DNA from: Bugulina stolonifera
Taxonomy: Eukaryota; Bryozoa; Gymnolaemata; Cheilostomatida; Bugulidae
Direction of reading: 5' to 3'
Assembly (NCBI GenBank): GCA_935421135.1
Contig: OW285187.1
Span: forward strand, 21,390,429 to 21,454,428
DNA: 64,000 nt
Below, piece after piece: positions 21,576 through 34,749 of the stretch. The position numbers and the translations under genes are program-made. Under the pieces are notes generated by a model. It was not told where the DNA came from, did no database searches, and saw nothing but the letters and a program-made list of their open reading frames with translations. The stretch's first letter is position 1, and each line of letters starts with the position of its first letter.

Positions 21576-24500
21576 CCGCTATAATGCTGTTGGTCGTCCG
21601 GAATAATTAAATCCCACCGCTGCAACCAAGGTTTGTGCGCAGATCACCAATGACTAGTAAGCAATGTAGAAGCGGCTTTCTAGCCTTAGCAGTCCATTTG
21701 CCTCAACGGCCTCAAGCTTTTCGTCATGCCCCAGTTATTGTCCTAGGTGACTCCGAACAGTAAACTGTGTGTACATGTGTCCCCTAATACACCCAATTTA
21801 AATGTGATTGCTCAGCTTTCGGCTTACAGCTAGAAGTCATACAGTCACTCTGAGCATTCAGTTTGTTTCTTAGCTTTTATCCTCGCCCTTGACCCTTGTC
21901 GTGTTATTATGAATTTATGCATAAGGTAAACTGATGCCTTCAGTTTCTGCCTAGTCTATCACTGGCTTTCGAAGCACCGAAAGCCAGTGATTATTCCTCC
22001 ACATCATTCGTACCAGCAGTATGTCAGTTGGGCATCCAGTCCTAGTAGCAGTCCAATGTGTGGCGACCATATATGGGCCATCCATACTAAAATTAGAGTC
22101 ATTAATTATATAATGGGGTTGTAACTTCTATTACAATTATTCCAGACGAAGCTGAAAGATGACAAACAAAGTGTGATTGCTGGAAGTGAAACTAAGCTAG
22201 AATCACCTGTTGCCTTTTTTGCTAATCTCCCTAAGCCAACAGCGAGCATGTATCATAACCATTGAAGGAAATAGTTCCCAAGTTGTAGTTGTGCTGAAGT
22301 TATAATTATAAGCATTGTCAGTGTTATTTGATGGGGGAATATAATATATAATTTATGCAAGTTTTCTGATGGGCTGATCTGATTAGTATAGTTATTTATT
22401 TTAGTGTTGAGACCTCTACCTTCATCACTAACAACAGAGGCTTGCAGGGACCATTTTGCTGCTACATGTGTCATTGTCAAGTGACCAGTTCATAGCTGAA
22501 GACTAGGCTGTCACAGTTCTGCAATATACTAACAGGTAAAACACTATTAGAGATGAATAGATCAGTAACTGTGATGACTGCTCTTTAGGTAACTGCTAGG
22601 TAACCAAACCATGTCCTACCGACTGCATGTGCATGATTTTACACAGTGCATCTGTAGCGTTATATGAATATTTACAATTATAGTAATGTGGACTTGTACA
22701 TGCAATAATGAGCGGATGCAGCTATATTTGCTACATTGAACTGGCTCATTCAAAGCAGCAGAGCCTGTTCAGTTACAGCATCTACATGTATCAAATTGCT
22801 CTCTGCTCATACCTCTGCTAGTTTCAATATCCTACGTATCAAGTCACTACAATATAATTGTGGACATTGGGGCCAAAGCCAACATCCATCTTCATAGACA
22901 TTTCTTGTTAGTATGAAAATCAGATTTCTCAAGCATGCAGCAGTCTAATGGTGTATTCAAGAGTGTTGCTCACAACTTTGTATAGAGGGGGGACAATTAT
23001 TATTGTTGTAAGCGTTATCAATAATCAACTGATTAAATTTCTATTGTAGAGTCCGGAGAGAATGTAATAGGAGAGAATGTAACATGTAATGAAGGGAATC
23101 CAACAGTCATGGCTTTGCAAGTGCTTCTAGACTGATACCAGAGTGAACAGTTCTTTGATGAAAGTTGAATTATTATGCCATCTAATAAAATGACTCACAA
23201 GTATAATATTTTGACTACTAAAGTTAGCGGATTTTTTTAGAAACCACAGCCATAATTTCAACCATTTGTTAAAAAATAAAATACTTGTTCACTTACATTT
23301 TTTATCTCATTGTATCCAGTCTACCATTATTTCATACTATCTTTGTTATATTGTTGCTTTTGCCAGTATATATCTATGAATATAAATATAGAAGAGCACA
23401 CTCTAAATAATGTGCTGTTTCATTGAATCTTGCCAATTCTCCACATTCATGTCTGTGTGAGCAAGCCATCTCAGAGTTTCAAGGTTTTACATGCTACATC
23501 CATTGAGGAACTTAAGTCGTCATTCCCATTTAGGTAGAGAGAAAGCAACAAATTCACAAGTAAACAACTAAAAAATCTTGGTTCTAAGGCTTCAAAGCCT
23601 AGCCACCAGTCAGAGTGCTGTTTGCCAAAATGATTTTGTTCAATAAGATGACAATTTCACATAGATCAAATGCCTTCCACTTCAACCAAAACAAATTAAT
23701 TTCTGGGGGGGGGGGGCACAAGCATATTGTAAATAAAATACATGTACATTTATTAAATATTTATTATAACACTTATATTGTATATTTTATTATGCTGAAT
23801 CTCCTAAAATATTAGGTCACAGAGATAGTTATTAGTAATACTGTCAAAGATTCTGAACTAAATGTATATTGATATTACAGAATTATATAAATGATCCTAA
23901 GAATAAAATAATTAAAATGCATAGCCTTACTCCCAAAGTAATTTCACCAGTTTGACTAAGTAAAAAAATTTCAACAGAATACCACAACTGGTTGATTAAT
24001 ATGATATCTATTTGTAGAAAAATACTATATTATTCATTTATAAGCAAAGCACCATTTAGAATGCCTAAAAATAAATATAACATTATAAACTTATTAATGT
24101 AGATCAAGCTTACACTTATATGAAGGTGATAGAGTTATAATACAGTACATGTTACTCTTCAACACTATTAATTGTAATTCAGAGTTGTCTTTCCCCAACT
24201 GATACCGTACTCTATGCCAGCAGTGGTCAGTGGTAGAAGGTAACTCTGAATTATATACAGGATCTGTTGAATAGCCATGGTGAATGAAGTACAGTATTTA
24301 CATCAATTAATATGAATTATTATTGTGCTTAGAAACTATGAAATAGTTACTGGGTCACCTAGTTCAGGATATTTGCTTGGTCATCTATTTGATCTCTAGA
24401 AATAGAAATGGAACAAGAAATAAGAAAAGTCGGACCAAGGAAGCTCACCAAGCAGACTAAAGATGTGTATTAATTCTCAGGATGTCCTAAGGTTCTAGAT

Positions 24501-24672
24501 TTACACTGAGCTGTATCCACACATGCTGCACATGCTGCATTAGTAACTACTGAGGCCCACACATGTACACCCATGCATACCAGAGTGCACATGAATGAAG
24601 TAACTTCCTCAATTATTTTGGTAGATTGACATACAGGAATGTCAAGCTTTTATAATAGATGTTTTACTTAGC
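21576..24672. other. Intergenic, no gene recognised
   Basis: No frame resembles a known domain. A strong hairpin lies at 21960-21994 and a run of 11 G at 23706-23716. The stretch forms the 3' flank of the mucolipin gene. Confidence 0.4.
21960..21994. repeat. Perfect short hairpin
   Basis: ATCACTGGCTTTCG and CGAAAGCCAGTGAT are exact complements separated by six bases. The function is unknown; nothing adjacent identifies it as a histone stem-loop or microRNA precursor. Confidence 0.6.
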
Positions 24673-27600
24673 CTACCTGTGAGTACAGGAGAAGCAGCAA
24701 CAACACCCACAGCTACTTGGGTATATGTCACTGATATATAGAGCAGAGGATGGATCATCTATACAACTGTGGATAAATTCCTCTACAAATGTCTTGGGGA
24801 ATCCTTCAGTCCAGTATTGCTACCAACATGAATAAAATATATAATATGTTAGCCAGTATAGCTATCATATTACAGTATATAAATAGGAGGCTGATAGTGA
24901 TGTATCCATAAATAAGTACAGGCACCCCAGTCATAAGGACATAGTGCATGTAGCACATCAAGTATGGAATTGTACATGTAGATACAAAGATAAGCCCTCT
25001 TCCTTTGTAAATTAGTTACCAGTTGGAAAACTAACAAGTTTTCTTGATGCCTGGAAGCAAATGGATCAGCATAGTTCAAATATGTATATCAGTAACATGA
25101 CTTGTACACTTTTGAAAGCAAAAGATGTTGCATATGTACATACACTAATTACATACATGTATAACATATAATTTCTACCAAGTGCCTGATTTCATAGACT
25201 ACATAGACATAGAGAGTATAGAGTAAGTGTATTATTGATGTAGTACATATAATTAGTTACCTTGACAATCTCGTAGGTGTCTATGATGACGGAGATGAAG
25301 ACATTGAGCACAAAGTATATAAAGAGACTAATAAAGGAGTAGAGATATATTCTGGAGAATATCCAGATAGCAGACGGAACCTTTTTATCTATAACGCTGA
25401 ACGTTACAAACATATCATCACCATTGACTAGAGAGAAGAGACATTCCGAGGAAGTGGCTATTGTCTTGAACTACAACATTGAACACACACTGATACCATT
25501 CAACTTTATTGACCTTTTGTATTCAGCGGCTGTATAGGTCTATACAAGATGGCCACTGACTTTGGTATTCTGGTACTTCCAGGTAACATGTGCTATGCAC
25601 CCATAATAGATATTAGCCAATCAGAATCGTCTAACCAGTCAATAACACATAGCCATTCTGTTATGGGAAATTTTAAATTTCAATAAACATCTCTAATAAC
25701 CAGTTAAAACTGTTGTTGTTCATTGTGACAAACAGTGAACACTTTATGTATGTGAAAACAAAAGGTCGCTGGAATACAGATTCATGCAACGACATTATCA
25801 GAATGTTATCAGAGAGTAAAGTTAAAAGGCGCATTGTACCATATATGGTAAATTTAAAAACCAAAGTAATTAAAACTATTTCATAACTAGCACCATCATG
25901 TAGCACACTCATCAGATGATAGCACGAGTATATCAGGTGTGATTGAGAGTGTGATTCTTGTATATAAATGTATATAATACTTCACAACATACAGTACCTT
26001 GATATGGTAAGGCCCCAGCACCAGCCAACCACATATCGTGAAAGCAATGTAGAATATGGCAGCACATATAAGAAACCTCAGTACGTCAGGTAGAGCCTTC
26101 TTACATGTCAGCACTAATACCTGGATGTAACATTCAAGTAATAATGATAACAAAGTTCATAGAAAAAATCAGAGACGAGAGTTTGTGCAGGGCCAATAGG
26201 GCAATGTGGTATCACATTGTAGCTGTAGCTGGTGATAATGTGAATGTCACATAACTCCAGCAATTGCCAATTATACCCATATACGGTAGGATACAATTTT
26301 AATGTTTCGGTAGAATATGTATATGTATATAGGTGTGTGTGTCCCCTGTTGTGACAGTTAGCTCACTTACATTGTATTTCTTGAAGAACTCGAAGTACCT
26401 CATCACTCCCATCCATACAAGTACCGTAGATATACCCAGTAGCATGCTTGAGTATTCATAATAACGGAATTGCTACAATATAGTATGTAGTATACATGCT
26501 CATGCATCGCATAAAATGGATTGTATCAGCGTATTTATGTGTGAATACTCTATAATACAAATACACTGTACCTGTATTTTACTAGCAGATATATATACAG
26601 TTTATACATTATTGTATATACTGTATATTGTTGAAATGGTTCACTATACATAACAGCACAAAATAAAACTATTGAAATTCTTTAACTCTACCAACACATC
26701 ATCATTACTCTACCATCACCATCTTATACAATCCTATACTTGGTGACATACAGACCACACTATTTAGCAATATAGTAAATAGTAGAGACGTATTCACCTT
26801 ACCCTAGGCATCAGGTTTACCAGTCTATGTCAGTAGACAGGGGAATTGATGCTCAGGGTATATGATGTCAGCACTACACTTGAATAGACACACAATTTAT
26901 TGAAGGAGTATCCACAAGAATAAAACATTATGGAGACTCAATACAAGACGTACCTGGTTGGCAGGTATTTTTAAGCCGGTGCCTATGATGGATAATATAT
27001 CAGAGATGACAATCATAAAGTACCAGAGGTTAACAAACACCATCGTATCTTCCCATTTACATTTATATCCATAGTGGTTGAGGAAGAAGACCCGAGATTC
27101 CTACAAAGACAGTGTAGTATAGATAATACAATAATTCAACAGATTTTTATCTGCACACGTACGCTGTACTGTGTAGCATAGCTAGTCTCTCTCTACACAC
27201 TAATTTACAAGAACTGGCAGGTTTGAACTCAGGGAGTTAGTGATATGGTGCTCTTGTACACCGGAACATGTAGAAAGATAGATGTATATTCAGGAATGGT
27301 TCTAACTTATTGCCTCGTTGGAGTGTGTAATCATTAGAATAGTTAGATTGACTGAATAGAGTAAACAGTGCTTTAGTATTGGCTTGTGTGAACAGTGCTT
27401 TACTATTGGCTTGTGTGAACTAACTAACCCTGTATAGCTTCACAGATTTCATCAGTGATCTGGTACAAGTTATGAAAGACAAGGCACACAGCAGTATAAC
27501 TGTGCCATCTATAACATGGTTCATTATAACTTGTAGCTCATTATCTGCAATGTAAGAAAGTATAGAATGAATAACATGTACCTGTAATGTACTGACAATG

Positions 27601-30600
27601 TAGCATGACATAATACATAACAAGATAGAGGAGATATATTACTTAATCTAGTGGTATATGTTTATTGAGTCAGAAAACTAATCCTAGCTATGAAGTGTTT
27701 TGTTAGTCAACAAGCACTTCAGCTCCAAGCTATAATTATGTATATAAATATGCATACAGAGAAGGAAGAAATTCAGAATAATAATGGCAGGTTTGAAATG
27801 ATATGCTGTAAAGTCAGTACTGTAATACAGCAAGTTTGCTAGTTCATCCATTGTTACCAATTAGAAATCCGCTGTGTACATTACATTACATGTACATTAC
27901 GTAGTTGATAGATAAAACAGCTACAGTTGAAGAGCTGTATTGCCTGGCAGTAACAATGCTATTCCCACAACACTTGTGGGGTGTGGCAAGATAATAGTTA
28001 TACTGAAAGACTAACCATAGCTCATACAATAATATGATTAGTAAGAGTATGACTGTAGCCCCTCACCTTGCTGGAAGACGCTGCCATCGTTGCACCTTAT
28101 CGAGTGAAGTGCAAGTTTCAAATCAACCATCATCTGACCATCGTGTTTACTGTTGTCATATAGTATCTGTGGGCACATGGGTAACGCAGTAACATTAGCT
28201 CATTGTCTAGCACATATACATGTGATAAGACAAACACACACTTTTACACAACTAATGTGAGTTCATATACAATGTAGTAGGATACATGTAGAATATAACC
28301 ATGCACTGCTACATTATCTGAGGGCAATTCCTATGTTCACATGTGACAGTTACCAACGAATAGCGTTTCCATGGAACAGTTACCAACGAATAGCGTTTCC
28401 ATGGAACAGTTACCAACGAATAGCGTTTACATGGTACAGTTACCAATGGTATAGTGCAATCGCGGCACAGTTACTAACAGACCAGCTGACAATGGTATAA
28501 TGTTCCCATGCCACGGCATAACATTGATGTCAGCGGCTTACATAATTATAGCTAAGCGTTGTAATGTAGAACACAATATAGGTGATGCTGTACAGTATTA
28601 TTAGTATGGACCCATGACCAGGAGATTAGGGTAATACGTAATCACTAACAATCAGTAATCACTAACAATCACTAACCGTAGCATTTATTCTCATACAGTC
28701 GGGTTCAACGTTCACTTTGTGTGTTCCTTGTTTTAGATGTATTCCATTGAGTACAAACTTGAGTTCTATACTGTGTAACTTGTTCACATTAAGTTCTTGG
28801 TGGTTCTCATGTAAGACCTTATGCAAGTCATACACCTCTGTACCATTGTCTAGTATGGTAGAGTTGAACTTCATGGATACTATAACAGTCATCACAACAT
28901 GGTACTACACTGTATATACATGTATGTATAGTACAGTTATACAATGGTACTACACTGTATATACATGTATGTATGTATAGTACAGTTATACAATGGTACT
29001 ACACTGTATATACATGTATGTATAGTACAGTTATACAATGGTACTGCACTGTATATACATGTATGTATGTATAGTAAAGTTATACAATGGTACTACACTG
29101 TATATACATGTATGTACGTATAGTACAGTTATACAATGGTACTACACTGTATATACATATATGTATGTATAGTACAGTTATACAATGGTACTATACTGTA
29201 TATACATGTATGTATGTATAGTACAGTTATACAATGGTACTACACTGTATATACATGTATGTATGTATAGTACAGTTATACAATGGTACTACACTGTATA
29301 TACATGTATGTATGTATAGTACAGTTATACAATGGTACTACACTGTATATACATGTATGTATAGTACAGTTATACAATGGGTATATTATATCACCACAAG
29401 ATAAGAAGATAAGGAATTCTGTTTATTATCAAGAGAATTTCACAGGATTAGGTCAAAATGAAAGTCATGGTGAGTCTGCAGATAGCTTCTAGTGTGAGGA
29501 CCCTATGTATTGTATAGTAAACAATAATACTGTAAACAAAACATATTGAAGCTAAGGTCAACTAGAATGCATTAATTGTATGTACAGTCTGCATTCTGTT
29601 AATCCACAAGGCAGATATAAAATGAGTATAACTACGCACTACATAATATATACTACATGTAGTGTACACTCACTTACCCCTGTCTAGGGTTGGGTCCAGG
29701 TTATAAGTAACATTGCTGGGAAATATTTTACCAACTTGAAACTTGGCAAGTGTAAGTATAGCTGTCTTGGACCTCAAGTGTATCTGATCTTCTGTGAACC
29801 CATAGGCACCAATAGCAAGCTTTTCAGTTTGATTGTACTAAAACAGTATAAGTGTTAGCATACAGCGTATAGCATATAGAGTATATGATAGCATAGAGTG
29901 TATAGAGTATATGGTAGCGTACAGTGTATAGAGTATATGGTAGCGTACAGTGTATAGAGTATATGGTAGCGTACAGTGTACGTGTAGATAGTAACAAGGT
30001 GTGCTTACGTAGCACCATATGCCAACTACGAGTAATAGCGCATTCATAAAGTAAACTAAAGCATGAATATCATTCTGTGACGTCAGACTAGAGAATGAAT
30101 TCTAAAACAGTTGATGCTGTTACCTATTCAAATGCATATTATATAATAGACAGTTTTCCTAGCTTAGTAATAGTAGTTATATGCTGTCACCTGCTATCAC
30201 CTGTTATATAATGTCATGTAGATATGTGTTAGTTATTATTTATATACATGTATAATACATACTTATTCGTAATAAAACCACACAAATCTACTCATTCCCA
30301 TGTTAGTAATTACTACTGTTGTAAAGTTCATACCATATCATCCTAATAAGTGGATAGTGTATAGCTATCACGATACACTTACCATTGTCATAGCATAGTT
30401 GAGGTGCTCTACCACCTCAGTAGTCTTATATAGTGCATACTGGCCTATAGCAGCAGGGTAAGGCATAGTCTCATATGTTGGGTCCCACCCTTTAAACATC
30501 AAATGCTGTAGTGATATTTTAGTCTTGTGTTCAAAATCGACAAAGTTTCCACGCTGCATCCCAAATATACACACCTGTGAGGAAAACATGAGAAACACAT

Positions 30601-30964
30601 TACATGTAGGCCTATATACGAGTAGTTCATACTATGAATATAATAGTTATCGATAACTTACTCTACCTACTATGTACATGTACATAAATATACATTGTAT
30701 ATATGACCATCATGGACTGTATATAGTGAGACACACTGTTACCTGAGTTGTTACAATGATAATCTTGAGTATCTGAATGGCTAGTTTCCAAGGCTTACGA
30801 CGTCTAGCTTTGTACTTTTCACACGGAGTCATGAAGTGAAATCTAAGATGGCGCCGTAATTTATCGACATGGTGTGGTGTGTAGGGCGAGTCTTCTTTAG
30901 CAATTAGACGGAAATCCAAATACTCGGTGGAACGAGAGTTGATGGATTGCAGCTCGTCACCCAT
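24673..30964 (-). CDS. MCOLN: Mucolipin (TRPML) cation channel, 11 exons
   Basis: Exons on the minus strand: 30964-30743, 30574-30383, 29837-29678, 28879-28677, 28166-28067, 27544-27429, 27100-26954, 26472-26371, 26120-25998, 25470-25261 and 24819-24673. All introns are GT-AG and the frame is kept throughout, giving 573 aa; human TRPML1 has 580. Mucolipins are endolysosomal Ca2+/Fe2+-permeable channels activated by PI(3,5)P2. Exon 1 has the basic cytosolic stretch [20 protein letters not shown] and [11 protein letters not shown] before transmembrane segment 1, the phosphoinositide-binding region. Exons 2-5 encode the large luminal polycystin-mucolipin domain with N-glycosylation motifs (NVT, NST, NGT, NAT). 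Exons 6-9 hold the transmembrane segments. Exon 10 has the selectivity filter NGDDMF at about residue 471 and the last segment. Exon 11 ends in a Cys cluster ([11 protein letters not shown]), as in the palmitoylated tail of TRPML1. An alternative donor at the stop could extend the tail. Confidence 0.95.
28351..28440. repeat. 30-bp tandem repeat in a mucolipin intron
   Basis: Three copies of a 30-base unit beginning TACCAACGAATAGCG stand head to tail. The first two are identical and the third has two changes, with a decayed fourth after 28440. It lies in the intron between exons 4 and 5. Confidence 0.8.
28900..29383. repeat. Minisatellite of about 60-65 bp in a mucolipin intron
   Basis: About eight copies of a unit containing ACAATGGTACTACACTG, TATATACATGTATGTA and TAGTACAGTT. 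Unit length varies by four because the internal TGTA/GTAT is present one or more times. It begins about 20 bases upstream of the exon 4 splice acceptor (28880), in the intron between exons 3 and 4. The short reading frames across it are by-products of the repeat. Confidence 0.85.
29895..29980. repeat. 26-bp tandem repeat in a mucolipin intron
   Basis: Three near-identical copies of GTGTATAGAGTATATGGTAG followed by CGTACA, preceded by diverged copies. They lie between exons 2 and 3. Confidence 0.7.
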
Positions 30965-33937
30965 TATAGTCTAAAAATAAAAAGCTGGTGTATAAAGATC
31001 ACAGGCTTATAGTATGGAAATAGAGGCTAGTAATATTGTAGACATGAAATGCGAGTATATAATCTGATGTTTATGTATGATAGAAGTTTAATGATAAACA
31101 ACAAATAATATTGTTTTCTCTGATGATTACATCAGGATTATAGTAGAAGTATAAGGAATATAACAAAATACATCTTATTATATAACTAAGTAGGCCTACA
31201 TTAGATTCATGAGTGGATAGATCAGTGAGTTTTCTACACTGAGTTGACATCAATAAACAGTCAATGCTACTTATTGACTAGAGTTCAGAATGCAGAGTAG
31301 AAGTCTATGGTAACATAGAAACACATACCAAATTATACCAATTTATATCTACATGTATAAATAAGCAGAGTTTAGCAAATGATCACATGACCATTTAGAC
31401 CAATATTAAGTTTTAACTTTCAGACTATCGCGGCTGTACGGTTCCTACTAACAGTAAGTTTTTTATTTCACAATGAGACTGGCTTAACACTTTCATTTCA
31501 ATAGCTCACAATATTCAAAAGCAGAGTATTGTGACACTAACACAAGGACAAGGTTAATGCCAGTTGCTGCTCCTATTAGTCTACATCAACATGTATACGG
31601 TTCATGAGTTTCACAATTTGACTAGCACTAGGCTACAGCACTATATATTTTTTAATTTATTTAGGCTTAGATGCGTTTTATTGAAATTGAAATAAAAACT
31701 ATTACAGTAAAATATTATTATTAACTGTAATATAAAACATGAATAAATAATTGAATGAATCAAATTACTATAGGGCCTACTAATACTCATTAATCATCAA
31801 ATAATTCGAGACTAAACCAGGTATTATTATCATAACAATAAAATTAAAACAATAGACTAGTTAGAATATACTGAATATATTTCCTTGCAAGAAAAATATA
31901 GCATCTATAAGGCATGTCCAAATCCTTTAACTTCTCTTATATAGCAAGGTGGCCAAAGTGGAGGTCTTGTGTGCGGCTAGTTCAATACACAAGCTTGTGG
32001 AGTGGTTAACGTGTTTGTCCACTGTGCTAGACAATTAGGTGCCTCGTTCTCAAACCTCAATCAGAGATGGGCTATTTCTACAGATGTAGAACCAAGTACC
32101 AGGCTGCTCACAAAAATAAACTTTCTTGCAAGAAAAATACAACAATAATGATAAACAGAAAGAAAATAATCAACATTAATAAAAATCAATTTAATAAAGA
32201 AATCATAATATGAAGGACTCCTTGAACATATTAATTAAATTAAAACATTTAAATAATTAAAACATTTAGGTTTGTTTTTCCAATTCTAAATCTGTATAAC
32301 CTAAATTACTCCTTAGGGTAGGACATATTATATTTATATAGTCCTGAGCCTAATTAAAGGATCCCTGTCACTAATTACCTTGCTCAGCAAGTGTAGATTT
32401 GTGTTAAAATGAAGGCAGCAGGAAAGTTACAAGTTGCAGAGTTGTGCTCTCAACATATTTCTGCTTCCCATGATGCATCGCGCGATGCGCTATGTGCTGC
32501 CCTAGGACGATTTTTTTAATGAAGACACCCTAAACGGCAATTTTTTTATATAAGTTGTATAGAGAGAGGTTTGGTTTTTTGAGAATATTTTCAAAAGTAG
32601 CTTGAAAAATGCAAAAATAATCCATGAGCATATACTACTTGCAACCATGCACCCTTCAATTTATATTACACCCTCGAAAAAAGTTTTATTTTTATAGCTG
32701 CCATTGTTTATCCGAAACTATGGATTATCATACTAGCATCAAATTTTATAAACAAAACAAAGTCACATGACCATGCTAGCGGTCTGCACGTGGTATTTTG
32801 TTTACAATACAATTGATCACAGAGTTATTGCAAGTACCAAGGTACTATACTATCTATCTTCGTCTATGTCTATGGATTGAGTTGAGAATTCATAGTGCAC
32901 AGAAATGCTAAGAATGGCGTTCGAAATTTGGATTTTCATTTCATAAATTTCATTTTCTAAAGAATATGAGCTTAGTTTATGGCCAGATTGTCAGCTACCA
33001 CAATACTCAGCATAGTAAGCATTTAAATTATGTACTATTTTTTTTATTTATTTCGTTTAAAAAACAAATGACTAGGTTTGAAATTAAATATTATTATAAT
33101 ATTTATATTAATTTTTTAAATGATAAAAAGAGTTAGATAACTTATAATACACAAAAAGGAAGTCATGTGATTATGATATTTCATATTATTATAATGTTAA
33201 TTAAGTTATATTATGATATAATTTAATATAATAATCTAAATGATTATCATATCAATCACTATGATTTTAACATATATTTATATTCATATTACAATACTGG
33301 TGAAACTAAATTTCAGTTAGTATTAAATTTAGTTTTGACAATCGGTCACAATGAACTTTGTAAAAATGTTAAGTTATTGTATTGTTGTAATAAATCATCT
33401 ACAATATGCAATTATTCAAATATAATTTTGAATTTACAATATAAATATCCTGCAAAAATGCAAACAATAATTCCATCATAAAGTTTATTTCTAAAATAAT
33501 CAATTGACTGATCTGGTCTATCCAAGATATTTGAATTACTGTATTTAGTTTATTCACTCTTTCAAGGCCCCCCCCCCCTTTTTCCCAGGCTAAATCTAAA
33601 AGATTGGTAGGACTGATCAGGGGCGGCTATAGGCACCCATGCATGTTCATGTTCCACACTTACCTTGTATTAACTCCCTCAGACGCGTGAAATTCATGAC
33701 TTCTTGAAAATAGGCTGGTGTTGAAATATTTCCTATATTCGCCCCTAGGACTGATACTAACTTCATTAGACACAAACTCACCCCTATCTAATGCAGCTGA
33801 GCTAACCTGGTGTACTTTTATGTATGTTTGCATGGTCAAAGTTTCTTTTCGTTTAAAACAGCCAAGTTTTATTTCTAAAGCATTTTATGTTTTTATCGTA
33901 TTTGTATCTTATGATGTACTCACTGTGTTGATTACAG
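30965..33937. other. Intergenic, 5' flank of mucolipin gene
   Basis: Strongly AT-rich, without a recognisable coding exon apart from the possible upstream part of the small gene at 33.9 kb. At 31975-32070 a stretch with GTGGAGTGGTTAACG and GTTCTCAAACCTC loosely resembles the A and B boxes of a tRNA-derived SINE. At 32468-32487 the palindrome GCATCGCGCGATGC stands out. Confidence 0.4.
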
Positions 33938-34749
33938 GCTAGTTCCAATACTCTCAGCAAGCAACTTTACTGACATTGATAAAGACATAGTTGAACTCGA
34001 CTGTTTGTTGGAAAGAAGGAATGATCTGGTGAGCAGGGTAAAGACACACACTCACCTTTGATGAAGAATATGTAAATCGAATGCCAACCTCAATTTCTAC
34101 ATCCAGTTCTTTCTACTGGTAGGTGTTTATAATTTATTATGTAGCGACAAGGCTCGTTACAAGGTAGCATTAAAACCGTCTTCTTGAATTTAACTTATGC
34201 ACAAACTTATAAACTCATTGAGGTAAATTTCATCAGTTTATCCTTGCAAAATGTGAAACACACATGCTTTAGCTAATAAAACTGACAACCCATGTGATTT
34301 AGGTTTTCATTCCGAAAGTCTTCCTTCTGTGCCATATCGAACTATGATAATATTCAGCTCTAGGAGCCGTGGAGACCCATTCGACTAGCTCTGCTATCGG
34401 GCAGCCACATTAAAGAATTGTGTTTGGCGCCATGAATATTATATTATTATCATTATTATTTAGCACAGTGAGATTCCAAAGCTGTATGAACGAACGGGAA
34501 CAAAGCTAGACCAATTCCATGCGACCAGACACTGGTGTGGAAATTCAAATTCATCTATTCTCCAGCTTGCACCATATCATCTTTATCTCCAATGTTGGAA
34601 AAAGCGTAGGTAAGTGTTGTAGCAGTAATATGTTATGTACATTAACTTGATTATCAGTACTAGTACTTCAGCATCATCTATTCAACAGGGTGGGAAATTC
34701 TGCTGTGAGAGTTGAACCCAACCAAAACTACATTGCCACTAACTATTGA
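33938..34749 (+). CDS. 3' end of a small unrecognised multi-exon gene
   Basis: Three exons join in frame: 33938-34028, 34464-34609 and 34689-34749 (stop TGA). Acceptors are ATTACAG, TTTAG and CAACAG; donors are GTGAGC and GTAAGT. The product includes PILSASNFTDIDKDIVEL, DCLLERRNDL, then HSEIPKLYERTGTKLDQF, LAPYHLYLQCWKKR and a short tail EPNQNYIATNY. Clustered polyadenylation-type AATAAA words occur near 35087. The 5' exons were not found. The short acidic-then-basic, probably helical protein matches no family I can name. Support comes from splice signals and frame continuity only. Confidence 0.5.

Noticed and set aside
28900..29383. Short plus-strand frames across the mucolipin intron repeat
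   Set aside because: They are periodic translations of the minisatellite, on the strand opposite to the gene.
31975..32070. tRNA gene or SINE
   Set aside because: A and B box-like words are present, but no cloverleaf can be formed with confidence. Noted only as a weak SINE resemblance.
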